64,000 nucleotides of DNA, taken from assembly GCF_014204935.1 (NCBI RefSeq), contig NZ_JACHMJ010000001.1:372001-436000 (forward strand), given 5' to 3'. Positions 54,218 to 63,297 of this stretch are shown here, piece by piece; position 1 is the stretch's first letter; the number at the start of each line of letters is the position of its first letter. The translations under genes were made by a program, and so were the position numbers. The notes below the pieces were generated by a model that saw only the letters and a list, made by a program, of their open reading frames with translations, was not told the DNA's origin and ran no database searches. The stretch comes from Conyzicola lurida (GTDB lineage: Bacteria; Actinomycetota; Actinomycetes; Actinomycetales; Microbacteriaceae).

Positions 54218-54894
54218 CCACGGGACGCCCAGCGGCAACGCGACAGGTGCTCGCCGACCACGTGTACGACGAGCTCATGGTCGCGCTCGTCGACGGCCGT
54301 CTCGGTGCGGGGGAGCCGCTCAACATCGACGCGCTGTCGCGTGAGATGCAGCTGTCGCAGACGCCGATCCGCGAGGCTCTGGCCAGGCTGGAGTCCACCG
54401 GGCTCGTCGTGCGCGAGGCGCTCAAGGGGTACCGCGTCGCCCCGCTGTTCAGCGCGGTCGAGCTCGACGAGCTGATGGACGCCCGTTCGGTGCTCGAACC
54501 CGAAAACGCGTTCCGGGCCTGCGCCGAGTCGGCGACCGAGCTGATTCCCCAGCTCGAGCGGTCGATCCGCGACCTGGCCGAGTTCAAGGACAACCAGTCG
54601 TCGAGCATCCGCCCGTACTGGCAGGCAGACGAACGGTTCCACCGGCTCATCGCCGAGGGCGCCAAGAACCGCTTCCTGCTGTCGGCCTACACCGCGCTCG
54701 GCGGGCACGTGCAGCGCTTCCGTCTCTTCGGCGGCCTCGGCGTGAGCGACGCCGACTTCGCGATCGCCGAGCACACCGACATCCTCACTGCATTCCAGGC
54801 CGGCGAAGCCGAGCTCGCGCGCGAGAAAATGGCCGATCACATCGCCATGGTGAAGCATCGGGCGATCTCCGACGAGGCCCACCTCCACGCCTGA
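54205..54894 (+). CDS. GntR/FadR-family regulator (FCD domain)
   Basis: A 229-residue repressor. Winged helix-turn-helix at residues 10-75 (NIDALSREMQLSQTPIREAL is the helix-turn-helix) and an FCD ligand-binding domain (about 85-225) whose metal or carboxylate-binding histidines appear in RFHRLIAEGAKNRFL, HTDILTAF and MADHIAMVKH. FCD regulators commonly bind organic acids, consistent with the acid-type transporters in the locus. ATG 54205 fits a leaderless promoter; ATG 54199 overlaps the -10 box. Three matching palindromes at promoters of the locus are its proposed targets. Confidence 0.92.
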   Translation: MPIGSTGRPAATRQVLADHVYDELMVALVDGRLGAGEPLNIDALSREMQLSQTPIREALARLESTGLVVREALKGYRVAPLFSAVELDELMDARSVLEPENAFRACAESATELIPQLERSIRDLAEFKDNQSSSIRPYWQADERFHRLIAEGAKNRFLLSAYTALGGHVQRFRLFGGLGVSDADFAIAEHTDILTAFQAGEAELAREKMADHIAMVKHRAISDEAHLHA

Positions 54895-54908
54895 GCCGGC
54901 CGCACGCC

Positions 54909-54944
54909 TTGACATTCTCTCTTCGAGCGGGAATCCTATAGGAA
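54909..54944 (+). promoter_or_regulatory. Catabolic operon promoter with GntR operator 2
   Basis: -35 TTGACA (54909-54914), 17-bp spacer, -10 AATCCT (54932-54937). The palindrome ATCCTATAGGAA (54933-54944, 11 of 12) lies on and just after the -10 box. Confidence 0.65.
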
Positions 54945-54991
54945 AGATGATTTGACCGCGGCCCAGCCGTGCGACCACAACGAGGTGTCGA

Positions 54992-55963
54992 ATGCCCTAT
55001 ACGAGCGACAACTGGCCGATCGCGGCCGCGCTGCTGCAGTCCCCGGGAACCCTGGCCGACGGGACGTCGGTGCAGAATGCCGACGTGGGGGAGTGGCTCA
55101 CGACGCTGGCCGATGTCGCCCGCGTGGGCTTCCGCCACCTCGACCTCACCGACAGCTGGCTGCGCATCGCCGACCTCAGCACCGAGCGGCTGATCGAGTT
55201 CGAGCTGGCCGCCACGTCGGTCGGGCTCAGCGTGCCGTCGCTCTCCGTCGTGCGCCAGAGCGTCATCGACCCCGTCGACGGCGTCGCCAACCTCGAGTAC
55301 GCCCACCGCACCATCGACGCCGCCGCGTCGATCGGCGTCGAGGTGCTCTCGATCGGGCTGCATCGAGCGCTGACCGCGGAGCAGCGCGAACAGCTCTGGT
55401 TCTGGACCGCGCCCGGTGCCTCCGACCCCGTCGGCGACCCCGAGGTATGGAAGCTCGCCGTCGAGCGCATCCGCGACCTCGGCACGCACGCCGCCGAGAA
55501 CAACATGGTCGTCTCGCTCGAACTCTACGAAGACACCTACCTCGGCACGGCCGACAGCGCCGTCAACCTGGTGCAGGACATCGGACTCGACAACGTCGGC
55601 ATCAACCCCGACATCGGCAACCTCGTGCGGCTGCACCGGCCGATCGAGAAGTGGCAGGAGATGCTCGCCAAGACCCTGCCGTACGCCAACTACTGGCAGG
55701 TGAAGAACTACTTCCGTGACGAAGACCCCGTCACCGGTGCCGTGATCTCGATCCCCGCGCCGCTCGAACTCGGCTTCATCAACTACCGCACCGCCGTGCG
55801 CGACGCGCTGTCGCTCGGCTTCCAGGGCGTGCTCTGCTGCGAGCACTACGGCGGCGACGGCCTCGGCGTCAGCGCCACCAACATGCGCTACCTGCGCACG
55901 CTCCTCCCCGACGCCGCCGAGCAGCCGGTCGAGGCCGCCGTCACCGAGGGGGCCGCCTCATGA
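54992..55963 (+). CDS. TIM-barrel sugar isomerase/epimerase-type protein
   Basis: A 323-residue protein of the xylose-isomerase-like TIM-barrel superfamily. Metal-site residues are suggested by VVSLELYEDTY (Glu), GINPDIGNLVRLH (Asp/His), YWQVKNYF and VLCCEHYGGDG (Glu/His). Members include isomerases, epimerases and the 3-oxo-isoapionate decarboxylase that yields L-erythrulose. Since the next gene is a probable L-erythrulose-type kinase, such a decarboxylase or isomerase role is plausible but unproven. GAGGTG precedes the ATG. First gene of the operon; its stop overlaps the next start by four bases. Confidence 0.85.
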   Translation: MPYTSDNWPIAAALLQSPGTLADGTSVQNADVGEWLTTLADVARVGFRHLDLTDSWLRIADLSTERLIEFELAATSVGLSVPSLSVVRQSVIDPVDGVANLEYAHRTIDAAASIGVEVLSIGLHRALTAEQREQLWFWTAPGASDPVGDPEVWKLAVERIRDLGTHAAENNMVVSLELYEDTYLGTADSAVNLVQDIGLDNVGINPDIGNLVRLHRPIEKWQEMLAKTLPYANYWQVKNYFRDEDPVTGAVISIPAPLELGFINYRTAVRDALSLGFQGVLCCEHYGGDGLGVSATNMRYLRTLLPDAAEQPVEAAVTEGAAS

Positions 55964-57693
55964 CCCGCCTGCTCAACAAGCCCGAGACGTTCGCCGACGA
56001 GGCCATCGCCGGTTTCGTCGCCGCCAACCGCCAGTACGTGCGGGCCGTCGACGGCGGCGTCGTGCGCGCCACCCGCATCCCCGCCGGACAGGTCGCCGTC
56101 GTCGTGGGCGGCGGCTCGGGCCACTACCCGGCCTTCGCCGGACTCGTCGGTCCTGGCCTCGCCTCCGGCAGCGCGTGCGGCAACATGTTCGCCTCCCCGT
56201 CCGCCGGCCAGGTCGTGCGCGTCTCGCAAGCCGTCGACCGCGGCGCGGGCGTGCTGCTCACCTTCGGCAACTACGCCGGCGACGTGCTCAACTTCGGCCA
56301 GGCCCGCGACCGCCTCGTCGCCGACGGCATCGACGCGCGTATCGTCGCCGTCACCGACGACATCGCCAGCGGCTCGGTCGACGAGATCGCGAAGCGCCGC
56401 GGTATCGCCGGCGACCTCACCGTCTTCAAGGTCGCGGGAGCCGCGGCCGAGGCCGGCGCCGATCTCGACGAGGTGGAACGCCTCGCGAACCTCGCCAACG
56501 ACCGCACCCGCAGCCTCGGCGTCGCCTTCACCGGCTGCACGCTGCCCGGCGCATCCGACGAACTGTTCACCGTGCCCGAGGGCATGATGTCGCTGGGCCT
56601 CGGCATCCATGGCGAACCCGGTATTTCCGAGATGCCCGTGCCGACCGCCGACGGCCTTGCCGACATCCTCGTCGACAGGCTGCTGGCCGAGCGTCCGAGC
56701 GGCGCGTCGGACCGCGTCATCCCGATTCTCAACGGCCTCGGCGCCGTAAAGTACGACGAACTGTTCGTGCTCTTCGGCGCCGTCGCCCAGCGGCTCGAAG
56801 CCGCCGGCCTCACGATCGTCGCCCCCGAGTGCGGCGAACTCGTCACGAGCCTCGACATGGCCGGCGTCTCGCTGACCCTGTTCTGGCCGGATGACGCACT
56901 CGAGGCATTCTGGACGGCGCCCGCCGACACCCCCGCGTTCCGCAAGGGATCGATCGAGCGCGAGCTCGACACGGATGCCGCGGCCGGCGCGGGCCGCGTC
57001 GACCTGCGCGGCGCCACCGCCGAGTCGGAGCAGCACCGGGCCGCGGCACCCGCCGGCCTCGCCCTGTTCGTCGCCGTGAAGGAGATGATCCTCGAGAGCG
57101 AGGAGGAGTTCGGTCTGATCGACGCGATCGCCGGCGACGGCGACCACGGCATCGGGATGTCGCGGGGAGTCACCGGCGCGGTCGACGCAGCCCAGCGCGT
57201 GGTCGACGAGGGTGCGGGCGTCAGCGCGTTGCTCATCGAAGCGGGCGACGGCTGGGCCGAGCACGCCGGCGGAACCTCCGGGGCTCTCTGGGGCAATGCG
57301 CTCCAGGCCGCGGGCCGCTCGCTCGGCGCCGCATCGTCGCTCGACGCGCACTCCGTGGTCGACGCGGTCGCCGCGGGACTCGCCGCCATGCAGTCCATGG
57401 GCAAGGCCGAGGTCGGCGACAAGACCATGATCGACGCGTTCACCCCGTTCGCCGACACCCTCGCATCCCGCGTCGACGCCGGCGACAGCGTCGCCGCGGC
57501 GTGGACCGCCGCGGCCGAAGCGGCGACCGCCGCCGCCGTCGCGACCGCCGACCTGCGTCCGAAACTCGGGCGCGCACGCCCCCTCGCCGAGAAGAGCCTC
57601 GGCCACCCGGATGCCGGAGCGATCTCGCTCGCCCGCATCGCCACCACCGTCGGACGCGCCGCGTTCGCGACCAGCACGAAGGACCAGTCATGA
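55960..57693 (+). CDS. Fused DhaK-DhaL dihydroxyacetone/erythrulose-type kinase
   Basis: A 577-residue ATP-dependent ketose kinase. Residues 1-330 are DhaK with [21 protein letters not shown] and [14 protein letters not shown], the region of the substrate-binding His; residues 370-577 are DhaL with the magnesium-binding [26 protein letters not shown] and MIDAFTPFA. Such fused kinases include L-erythrulose 1-kinase as well as dihydroxyacetone kinase. Placement beside TPI-like and RpiB-like isomerases favours erythrulose. Overlaps its neighbours by four bases on both sides. Confidence 0.9.
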   Translation: MTRLLNKPETFADEAIAGFVAANRQYVRAVDGGVVRATRIPAGQVAVVVGGGSGHYPAFAGLVGPGLASGSACGNMFASPSAGQVVRVSQAVDRGAGVLLTFGNYAGDVLNFGQARDRLVADGIDARIVAVTDDIASGSVDEIAKRRGIAGDLTVFKVAGAAAEAGADLDEVERLANLANDRTRSLGVAFTGCTLPGASDELFTVPEGMMSLGLGIHGEPGISEMPVPTADGLADILVDRLLAERPSGASDRVIPILNGLGAVKYDELFVLFGAVAQRLEAAGLTIVAPECGELVTSLDMAGVSLTLFWPDDALEAFWTAPADTPAFRKGSIERELDTDAAAGAGRVDLRGATAESEQHRAAAPAGLALFVAVKEMILESEEEFGLIDAIAGDGDHGIGMSRGVTGAVDAAQRVVDEGAGVSALLIEAGDGWAEHAGGTSGALWGNALQAAGRSLGAASSLDAHSVVDAVAAGLAAMQSMGKAEVGDKTMIDAFTPFADTLASRVDAGDSVAAAWTAAAEAATAAAVATADLRPKLGRARPLAEKSLGHPDAGAISLARIATTVGRAAFATSTKDQS

Positions 57694-58175
57694 CCGAACC
57701 ACTGCGCATCGTCATCGGCAGCGACGACGCCGGAGTCGACTACAAGGAGATCCTGAAGAAGGATCTGCTGGCCGACCCCCGCGTCGCGTCCGTCACCGAC
57801 GTCGGAGTCGACGCCGACGGCCACACCCCGTACCCGACCGTGGCCATCGCGGCCGCCGAACTGGTCGCGGCCGGCGACGCCGACCGCGCGCTGCTCTTCT
57901 GCGGCACGGGCCTCGGCGTCGCCATCTCTGCGAATAAGGTGAAGGGGATTCGCGCGGTCACCGCGCACGACAGCTTCTCGGTCGAGCGCAGCGTGCTGAG
58001 CAACGACGCGCAGGTGCTCACCATGGGCCAGCGGGTAATCGGTATCGAGCTCGCCCGCCGACTCGTGCGCGAGTGGCTCGACTACCGCTTCGACCCCGCC
58101 TCCGCCTCGGCCGCCAAGGTCGACGTGCTCACGAACTACGAAGAATCCACCGCAACGACAGAAGGAACACTCTGA
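57690..58175 (+). CDS. RpiB-family sugar-phosphate isomerase
   Basis: A 161-residue RpiB/LacA/LacB-fold isomerase: [16 protein letters not shown] at the start, GHTPYPTVA, the active Cys in [16 protein letters not shown] and the phosphate-binding [15 protein letters not shown]. RpiB homologues in tetritol catabolism turn erythrulose 4-phosphate into D-erythrose 4-phosphate (as EryI). That role is inferred from the neighbouring kinase and TPI homologue. ATGA overlap with the kinase. Confidence 0.92.
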   Translation: MTEPLRIVIGSDDAGVDYKEILKKDLLADPRVASVTDVGVDADGHTPYPTVAIAAAELVAAGDADRALLFCGTGLGVAISANKVKGIRAVTAHDSFSVERSVLSNDAQVLTMGQRVIGIELARRLVREWLDYRFDPASASAAKVDVLTNYEESTATTEGTL

Positions 58176-59176
58176 TGGCCTCCGCAACGACAGTCCGCCC
58201 GAAGATCGCCCTGACCCTCGGCGACCCCGCCGGCGTCGGCCCCGAACTGGCCGCCAAGCTGCTCGCACGCCCCGAGACGCTGCAGAAGGCGGAGGTCTAT
58301 ATCCTCGCCGACCGCAGCGAGCTCGCCGACGCCGAGGCCGCGGCCGGCGTCACCATCCCGCTCGCCGACGAGCCCACCCCCGGATTCGCCGTGCTGCTCG
58401 ACGACAACTCGGCCCCCGCCGAGCCGATCGTCAAGCAGAAGGTCAGCGTCGAGGCCGGCGCGCGCGTGAAGCACCAGCTGCTGCGCGCCCTCGCCATGGC
58501 CCGTGACGGCAAGATCGGCGCGATCGTCTTCGCGCCGCTCAACAAGACGAGCCTGCACCTCGCCGGCATGCACGAGCAGGACGAGCTGCGCTGGTTCGCC
58601 ACCGAGCTCGGCCACACCGGCGTCACGAGCGAGCTCAACGTGCTGCCCGGCCTGTTCACCGCCCGCGTCACCTCGCACGTGCCGCTGTCGCAGGTCGCCG
58701 AGAACATCACGCAGCCCGCCGTCGTCGCCGCCATCAACCTGCTGCACGAGACGCTGCGCGACGCCGGCAACCCCGCACCGCGCCTCGGCGTCTGTGCCCT
58801 GAACCCGCACGCGGGCGAGAACGGCAACTTCGGCCGTGAGGAGATCGACATCATCGCCCCCGGCATCGAGGAAGCCGTCGCTCTCGGCATCGACGCGAAG
58901 GGTCCCTTCCCCTCCGACACCATCTTCATCGCGGCCAAGCGCGGCGACTTCGACGGCGTCGTCACGATGTACCACGACCAGGGTCAGATCGCGATGAAAC
59001 TCATCGGCTTCGACAGCGGCGTCACCATTCAAGGCGGGCTGCCGGTCGTCATCGCGACACCGGCCCACGGCACCGCGTTCGACATCGTCGGAAAGGGCGT
59101 CGCCAACCTCGGCGCCACCGCCCACGCGTTCGACCTCGCGGTCGAGATCGCCAGCCGCCGGCCGACATCCGACTAG
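58175..59176 (+). CDS. PdxA2-type 4-phospho-acid dehydrogenase
   Basis: A 333-residue NAD-dependent dehydrogenase of the PdxA family: LTLGDPAGVGPELAAKL at the start, SLHLAGMHEQDE, VTSHVPLSQVAENIT, CALNPHAGENGNFG, TMYHDQGQIAMKLIGF. PdxA2 members oxidise D-erythronate or D-threonate 4-phosphate and cause decarboxylation to dihydroxyacetone phosphate; true PdxA makes pyridoxal phosphate. Catabolic context favours PdxA2. Usually a DUF1537 kinase accompanies it, but none is present. Coupled to rpiB by TGATG. Confidence 0.88.
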   Translation: MASATTVRPKIALTLGDPAGVGPELAAKLLARPETLQKAEVYILADRSELADAEAAAGVTIPLADEPTPGFAVLLDDNSAPAEPIVKQKVSVEAGARVKHQLLRALAMARDGKIGAIVFAPLNKTSLHLAGMHEQDELRWFATELGHTGVTSELNVLPGLFTARVTSHVPLSQVAENITQPAVVAAINLLHETLRDAGNPAPRLGVCALNPHAGENGNFGREEIDIIAPGIEEAVALGIDAKGPFPSDTIFIAAKRGDFDGVVTMYHDQGQIAMKLIGFDSGVTIQGGLPVVIATPAHGTAFDIVGKGVANLGATAHAFDLAVEIASRRPTSD

Positions 59177-59209
59177 TCACTCACTCCACTTAATAGACAA
59201 GGGCGTCTC

Positions 59210-60541
59210 ATGAGCAGCACACCGACCCGTCGCAAGACCAATATCCGCGTCCAGGTGTTCGCGATCCTCTGGATCATCGTGGTCCTGAACTTCATCGACC
59301 GTGCGACGCTCTCCGTCGCGCTGCCGTTCATCAGCGAAGAGTTCGACCTGAGCCCCGAGATCCAGGGCGTCATCCTCGGGTCGTTCTTCTGGACCTATCT
59401 GGTGTTCCAGATCCCGGGCGGGTTCCTGCTCGACCGGTTCGGGCCGCGCAAGGTGATCGGTGTCGCCGGCACGGTGTGGGGCCTCTTCCAGGTGGCCGGC
59501 GGGTTCGTGACCGGCGGCTGGATGCTGGCGTTCACCCGTCTGGGACTCGGGGCAGCCGAGGCACCGGTCTCGCCGTCGGGCGCGAAGCTCAATTCCGCCT
59601 GGCTGCCGCCGAAGGAGCGCGCCAGGGGAGCGACGTTCGTCGACGCCGCCGGCCCGTTCGGTTCGGCCATCGGCGGTGTCTCGGTCGCGATGCTCATCGG
59701 CATCTTCGGCGACTGGCGCTGGGCGTTCATCGTCACCGGCGCGCTCACCGTTGTCGTCTCGATCCTGTACTTCCTGTACCTGCGCGACACCCCGAAGGAG
59801 CACCCGCGGGTCAACGAGGCCGAGGCCGAGTACATCGCGGGGTCGATGGCCGACGTGGCAGACGTCTCCAGCGGACCGCTGCCGCGAGCCGCCGACTACC
59901 TGCGCTCGCGCTCGTTCTGGGGAATGATGATCGGCCGTCTCGGCTGGGCCACCGTCTGGTGGGGCATCATCTCCTGGACGCCGTCGTACCTGTCGAGCTC
60001 GCTCGGCTTCGACCTCGCCGCGCTCGGCTGGGGAACGTTCTTCGTCTACGGCATGGGCGTGCTCGGCCAGATCGTCGCCGGCATCACCGCCGACAAGCTG
60101 CGACAGAAGAGCACCCGCTACAACCTGATCATGAAGGTCATCTTCGGCATCTCGGGAGTCGGCACGGCCGTCGCGATCTTCACCTTGCCCGGCGTGACCG
60201 ACGGCTACGTCGCCCTCGTCCACCTCGCGCTCGCCGTCTTCTTCATCAACTTCGGCGGGCTGTACTGGGCGATCCCTGCCTGGCTCGCCCCGAAGGCCCA
60301 GGTCGGACGCATCGGCGGCGTCATGAACGTGGCCTCGAGCGGCGGCGGCGGACTCGCCCCCGTCGTGATGGGCTTCGCCATCGGCGCGAGCGGCGGAAAT
60401 TTCGCCGGGTCGTTCGTCTTCCTCGGTGTCGCAGCGGTGTTCTACCTCGTCGGCTCGCTCATCATCAACTTCGAGAAGCCCCTCGCGACCCGTCGCGGCG
60501 TCGACACCGCCGCCGGCACCAAGGCGGACGCACTGGTATGA
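59210..60541 (+). CDS. MFS transporter, anion:cation-symporter-like
   Basis: A 443-residue carrier with about 12 membrane segments. NFIDRATLSVALPFISEEF and FLLDRFGPRKVIGVAG are blocks of the ACS family, which carries hexuronates, tartrate, phthalate and similar organic anions. LGLGAAEAPVSPSGAKLN is the segment-5 motif. AAGGGCG precedes the ATG. It is in the middle of the catabolic operon, suggesting uptake of a carboxylated sugar. Confidence 0.9.
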   Translation: MSSTPTRRKTNIRVQVFAILWIIVVLNFIDRATLSVALPFISEEFDLSPEIQGVILGSFFWTYLVFQIPGGFLLDRFGPRKVIGVAGTVWGLFQVAGGFVTGGWMLAFTRLGLGAAEAPVSPSGAKLNSAWLPPKERARGATFVDAAGPFGSAIGGVSVAMLIGIFGDWRWAFIVTGALTVVVSILYFLYLRDTPKEHPRVNEAEAEYIAGSMADVADVSSGPLPRAADYLRSRSFWGMMIGRLGWATVWWGIISWTPSYLSSSLGFDLAALGWGTFFVYGMGVLGQIVAGITADKLRQKSTRYNLIMKVIFGISGVGTAVAIFTLPGVTDGYVALVHLALAVFFINFGGLYWAIPAWLAPKAQVGRIGGVMNVASSGGGGLAPVVMGFAIGASGGNFAGSFVFLGVAAVFYLVGSLIINFEKPLATRRGVDTAAGTKADALV

Positions 60542-61455
60542 CCGCGTACACCGGCAAGATCGTCGACGCGCACCACCACTTCTGGCAGCCCGCCCTAGGC
60601 AAACAGCCCTGGCTGCTGCCCGACGCGCACATCCCGTTCCGGTACGGCGACTACGAGTCGATCAAGCGGGAGTACCTGCCGCCCGACCTGCTCGCCGACG
60701 CCGCAGGCTTCGACGTGGTCGGCACCGTCACGATGGAGACGGAGTGGAACGCCGACGACCCCGTGGGCGAGATCGAGCACATCGAGGGCGTCGCGCGCGA
60801 GTACGGGCTGCCGAACGCCGCCGTCGCGCACGCCGTGCTCGCGGATCCGGGCGTGGAGAGCGTCATCGCCGCGATCGCCGAGCACGGGATCGTGCGCGGC
60901 GTGCGCAACAAGCCCGGTCAGGCGGCGAGTGCTGCCGCGGCATCCACGCACCCCAGTCTTCTGTCCGACCCGCAGTGGATCGCCGGATTCGAGACGCTCG
61001 CGACGTACGACCTCGACTTCGAACTGCAGGTGGCCTGGTGGCACCTCGACGAGGCGCTCGCGCTCGCCGAGTCGCACCCCGGGCAGACGATCATCCTCAA
61101 CCACGCGGGGCTGCCCTCCGACCGGTCGCGCGAGGGACTCGACGGCTGGGCCGCGGCAATGCGGCGGTTCGCCCGGGCGCCCAACGTAGCGGTGAAGATC
61201 TCCGGCATCGGCCAGCCCGACCGCCCGTGGACCGTCGCCGACAACCGCGAGATCGTCGAGACGGTCGCGGACACCTTCTCTGTCGACCGCATCATGTTCG
61301 CCAGCAACTTCCCCGTCGACGGGCTCACCGGCAGCTACGCCGACATCTACGGCGGCTTCGTCGAGATCACGCGCGACTGGTCGGACGACGAGCAGACCGC
61401 TGCGTTCTTCGGCAACGCGGTGAAGTACTACCGACTCACCGGACTGGCGACGTGA
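60538..61455 (+). CDS. Amidohydrolase-2 (COG3618-type) sugar lactonase-like hydrolase
   Basis: A 305-residue metal-dependent TIM-barrel hydrolase: KIVDAHHHFWQPALGKQPWL holds the first metal histidines, VTMETEWNAD and ILNHAGLP the later ones, and MFASNFPVDG the final Asp-like region. Close relatives hydrolyse aldonolactones (fuconolactonase) or 2-pyrone-4,6-dicarboxylate. An upstream lactone substrate in this pathway is therefore likely. ATGA overlap with the MFS gene. Confidence 0.87.
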   Translation: MTAYTGKIVDAHHHFWQPALGKQPWLLPDAHIPFRYGDYESIKREYLPPDLLADAAGFDVVGTVTMETEWNADDPVGEIEHIEGVAREYGLPNAAVAHAVLADPGVESVIAAIAEHGIVRGVRNKPGQAASAAAASTHPSLLSDPQWIAGFETLATYDLDFELQVAWWHLDEALALAESHPGQTIILNHAGLPSDRSREGLDGWAAAMRRFARAPNVAVKISGIGQPDRPWTVADNREIVETVADTFSVDRIMFASNFPVDGLTGSYADIYGGFVEITRDWSDDEQTAAFFGNAVKYYRLTGLAT

Positions 61456-62192
61456 CCACGTACATCGGCGTCAGCACCAAGGCCTACCTCGGCTGGCGGC
61501 AGAGCCTCGACTGGATCGACCGCGTGCGTGACCAGCTCGTCGCGCGGCCGCTCGGCGACGACGTGCGCCTGTTCGTGATCCCGAGCTATCCCGTCATCCC
61601 CGCGGCGATCGAGCGGCTCGGGCCGCTCGGCGTGCTGGTCGGGGCGCAGAACGTCTCGACCGCGGCCGGCGCGCTGACGGGCGAGGTGAGCGCGGAGCTG
61701 CTCGGCGAGCTCGGCGTCGACCTGGTCGAGGTCGGCCACGCGGAGCGGCGGTCGCTGTTCGACGAGACCGACGAGATCGTGCGGCAGAAGACGGCCGCGA
61801 TTTCGGGCGCGGGGATGACGCCGCTGCTGTGCATCGGCGAGAGCACCCTCGGCGAGCCGGACGCCGCCGCGGCCACCTGTCTCGACCAGGTGATCGCCGC
61901 GACCGGGGGAGACGCGTCCCTCGCCGCACGGCTCGTGCTCGCCTACGAACCGGTGTGGGCCATCGGAGCGGCGCAGCCCGCCCCGCCCGCATACATCGCC
62001 GCCGTCGTGGTGGCGCTGCGCCATTCGCTCGAGGGGCGTTTCGGCGCGCCATCCGTGCCCGTCGTCTATGGCGGAAGTGCCGGACCCGGGCTGCTCTCGC
62101 GCCTGCCCGAGGTCGACGGGCTGTTCCTCGGACGGTTCGCGCACGACCCCGCAAACCTCGCCCTCGTGCTCGAGGAGGCGCGGTCGCGGTAA
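61452..62192 (+). CDS. Triosephosphate-isomerase-like tetrulose-phosphate isomerase
   Basis: A 246-residue TIM homologue: Lys in GVSTKAYLGW (the usual NWKMN is altered), His in VEVGHAERR, Glu in LAYEPVWAIGAAQP and VVYGGSAGPG all fit a working enzyme. The altered N-terminal motif and a catabolic setting point to a second, specialised TPI such as EryH/LerI, which handles L-erythrulose phosphate. GTG 61452 overlaps the amidohydrolase stop (GTGA). Last gene of the operon. Confidence 0.88.
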   Translation: MTTYIGVSTKAYLGWRQSLDWIDRVRDQLVARPLGDDVRLFVIPSYPVIPAAIERLGPLGVLVGAQNVSTAAGALTGEVSAELLGELGVDLVEVGHAERRSLFDETDEIVRQKTAAISGAGMTPLLCIGESTLGEPDAAAATCLDQVIAATGGDASLAARLVLAYEPVWAIGAAQPAPPAYIAAVVVALRHSLEGRFGAPSVPVVYGGSAGPGLLSRLPEVDGLFLGRFAHDPANLALVLEEARSR

Positions 62193-62200
62193 CCCGCTAC

Positions 62201-62251
62201 TTGCAGAGGCGGCCAACCTCTGCGATACTCACATCCAATATCCCATAGGAT
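62201..62251 (+). promoter_or_regulatory. TTT transporter promoter with GntR operator 3
   Basis: -35 TTGCAG (62201-62206), 17-bp spacer, -10 GATACT (62224-62229). The palindrome ATCCCATAGGAT (62240-62251, 11 of 12; arms ATATCC/GGATAT extend to 62238-62253) sits just past the expected start of transcription. Confidence 0.7.
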
Positions 62252-62270
62252 ATTCGATCTGCGACGAAGC

Positions 62271-62305
62271 TTCAGGCTTCGAAGCGATTACGGCTTCGGC
62301 CTGAA
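62271..62305 (+). other. Hairpin in the 5' leader of the TTT transporter operon
   Basis: TTCAGGC (62271-62277), bulge TT, CGAAGC, loop GATTACG, GCTTCG, GCCTGAA (62299-62305). It lies seven bases before AAAGGAG and could protect the message or affect translation. Confidence 0.7.
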
Positions 62306-62325
62306 CAATCAAAGGAGATTAGACA

Positions 62326-63297
62326 ATGAAGTCCACCACAATCACCCTCGCGGCAGCCGGGTCCGCAGCCCTCCTCCTTCTCACCGGCTGCAGCGGTGCC
62401 GGCGGCGGAACCACGGCCGACGGCGAGTTCGCCCCGAACGGCGACGTGCGCATGATCGTCCCCTTCAGCGCCGGCGGCGGCAGCGACACCTCGGGCCGCG
62501 CGATCGCCGCGGGCCTCGAGGCCGACACCGGCGTCAACATCAGCGTCGAAAACCGCGAGGGCGGATCCGGCGCCGTCGGGTACTCGCACTTCCTCGCGCA
62601 GAACGGCAAGGACAACTATCTGCTCGCCGCCGAGACCGCGCTGCTCGCCCTGCCGCTCACGCAGGACGTGCAGTTCAGCTACGAGAGCTTCACGCCGATC
62701 ATGAAGCTCGGCGACGACTTCACCCTGCTCGTCGTGCCGGCCGACTCCGACTACGACACCTGCGTCGACGTGGTCGACGACGCCAAGGACAACCGCGTGG
62801 TCGCCGCCGTGTCGGGCGCGACCAGCCTCGACGAGATCGTGTTCACCCTGGTCGAAGACGACCAGGACGTCGAGTTCGACCGCGTGCCGTTCGAGTCCGG
62901 CAGCGAAGTGCTGGCCTCGCTGCTCGGCGGCAAGGTCGACATCGCGTCGCTCAACCCGAGCGAAGTACTCGGCCAGATCGAGTCGGGCGACCTGAAGGCG
63001 CTGTGCGCGTTCGCGGACGAGCGCTACGAATTCGAGGCACTCGCCGACATCCCCACCGCCATCGAACAGGGCATCGACGTCTCGTTCGCCCAGTTCCGCG
63101 GTTTCATCGCCCCCGGCGAGATCAGCGACGACGCCAAGGAGTACTGGATCGCGGCCGGCGAAGCGTTCGCCGAGACCGAGGCCTACGACACCTACATCGC
63201 CGACAACCTGCTCCAGCCCAACGCGGTCTACGGCGACGAATTCGTCGAGTACCTCGCGGGCAACACGAGCGACCTCGAGAAAGTGTTCGCAGAATGA
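62326..63297 (+). CDS. Tripartite tricarboxylate transporter substrate-binding lipoprotein (TctC-like)
   Basis: A 323-residue lipoprotein: signal segment and lipobox LLTGC at residues 18-22, then the Bug/TctC fold with MIVPFSAGGGSDTSGRAIA, VENREGGSGAVGY and PFESGSEVLASLLGGKVD. It binds a carboxylate outside the cell for the TctAB permease. AAAGGAG stands before the ATG. Operator 3 upstream ties it to the GntR protein. ATGA overlap with the next gene. Confidence 0.93.
   Translation: MKSTTITLAAAGSAALLLLTGCSGAGGGTTADGEFAPNGDVRMIVPFSAGGGSDTSGRAIAAGLEADTGVNISVENREGGSGAVGYSHFLAQNGKDNYLLAAETALLALPLTQDVQFSYESFTPIMKLGDDFTLLVVPADSDYDTCVDVVDDAKDNRVVAAVSGATSLDEIVFTLVEDDQDVEFDRVPFESGSEVLASLLGGKVDIASLNPSEVLGQIESGDLKALCAFADERYEFEALADIPTAIEQGIDVSFAQFRGFIAPGEISDDAKEYWIAAGEAFAETEAYDTYIADNLLQPNAVYGDEFVEYLAGNTSDLEKVFAE

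Noticed and set aside
58175..59176. Vitamin B6 biosynthetic pdxA
   Set aside because: The gene lies inside a catabolic operon with no other B6 genes, so the PdxA2 role is favoured.
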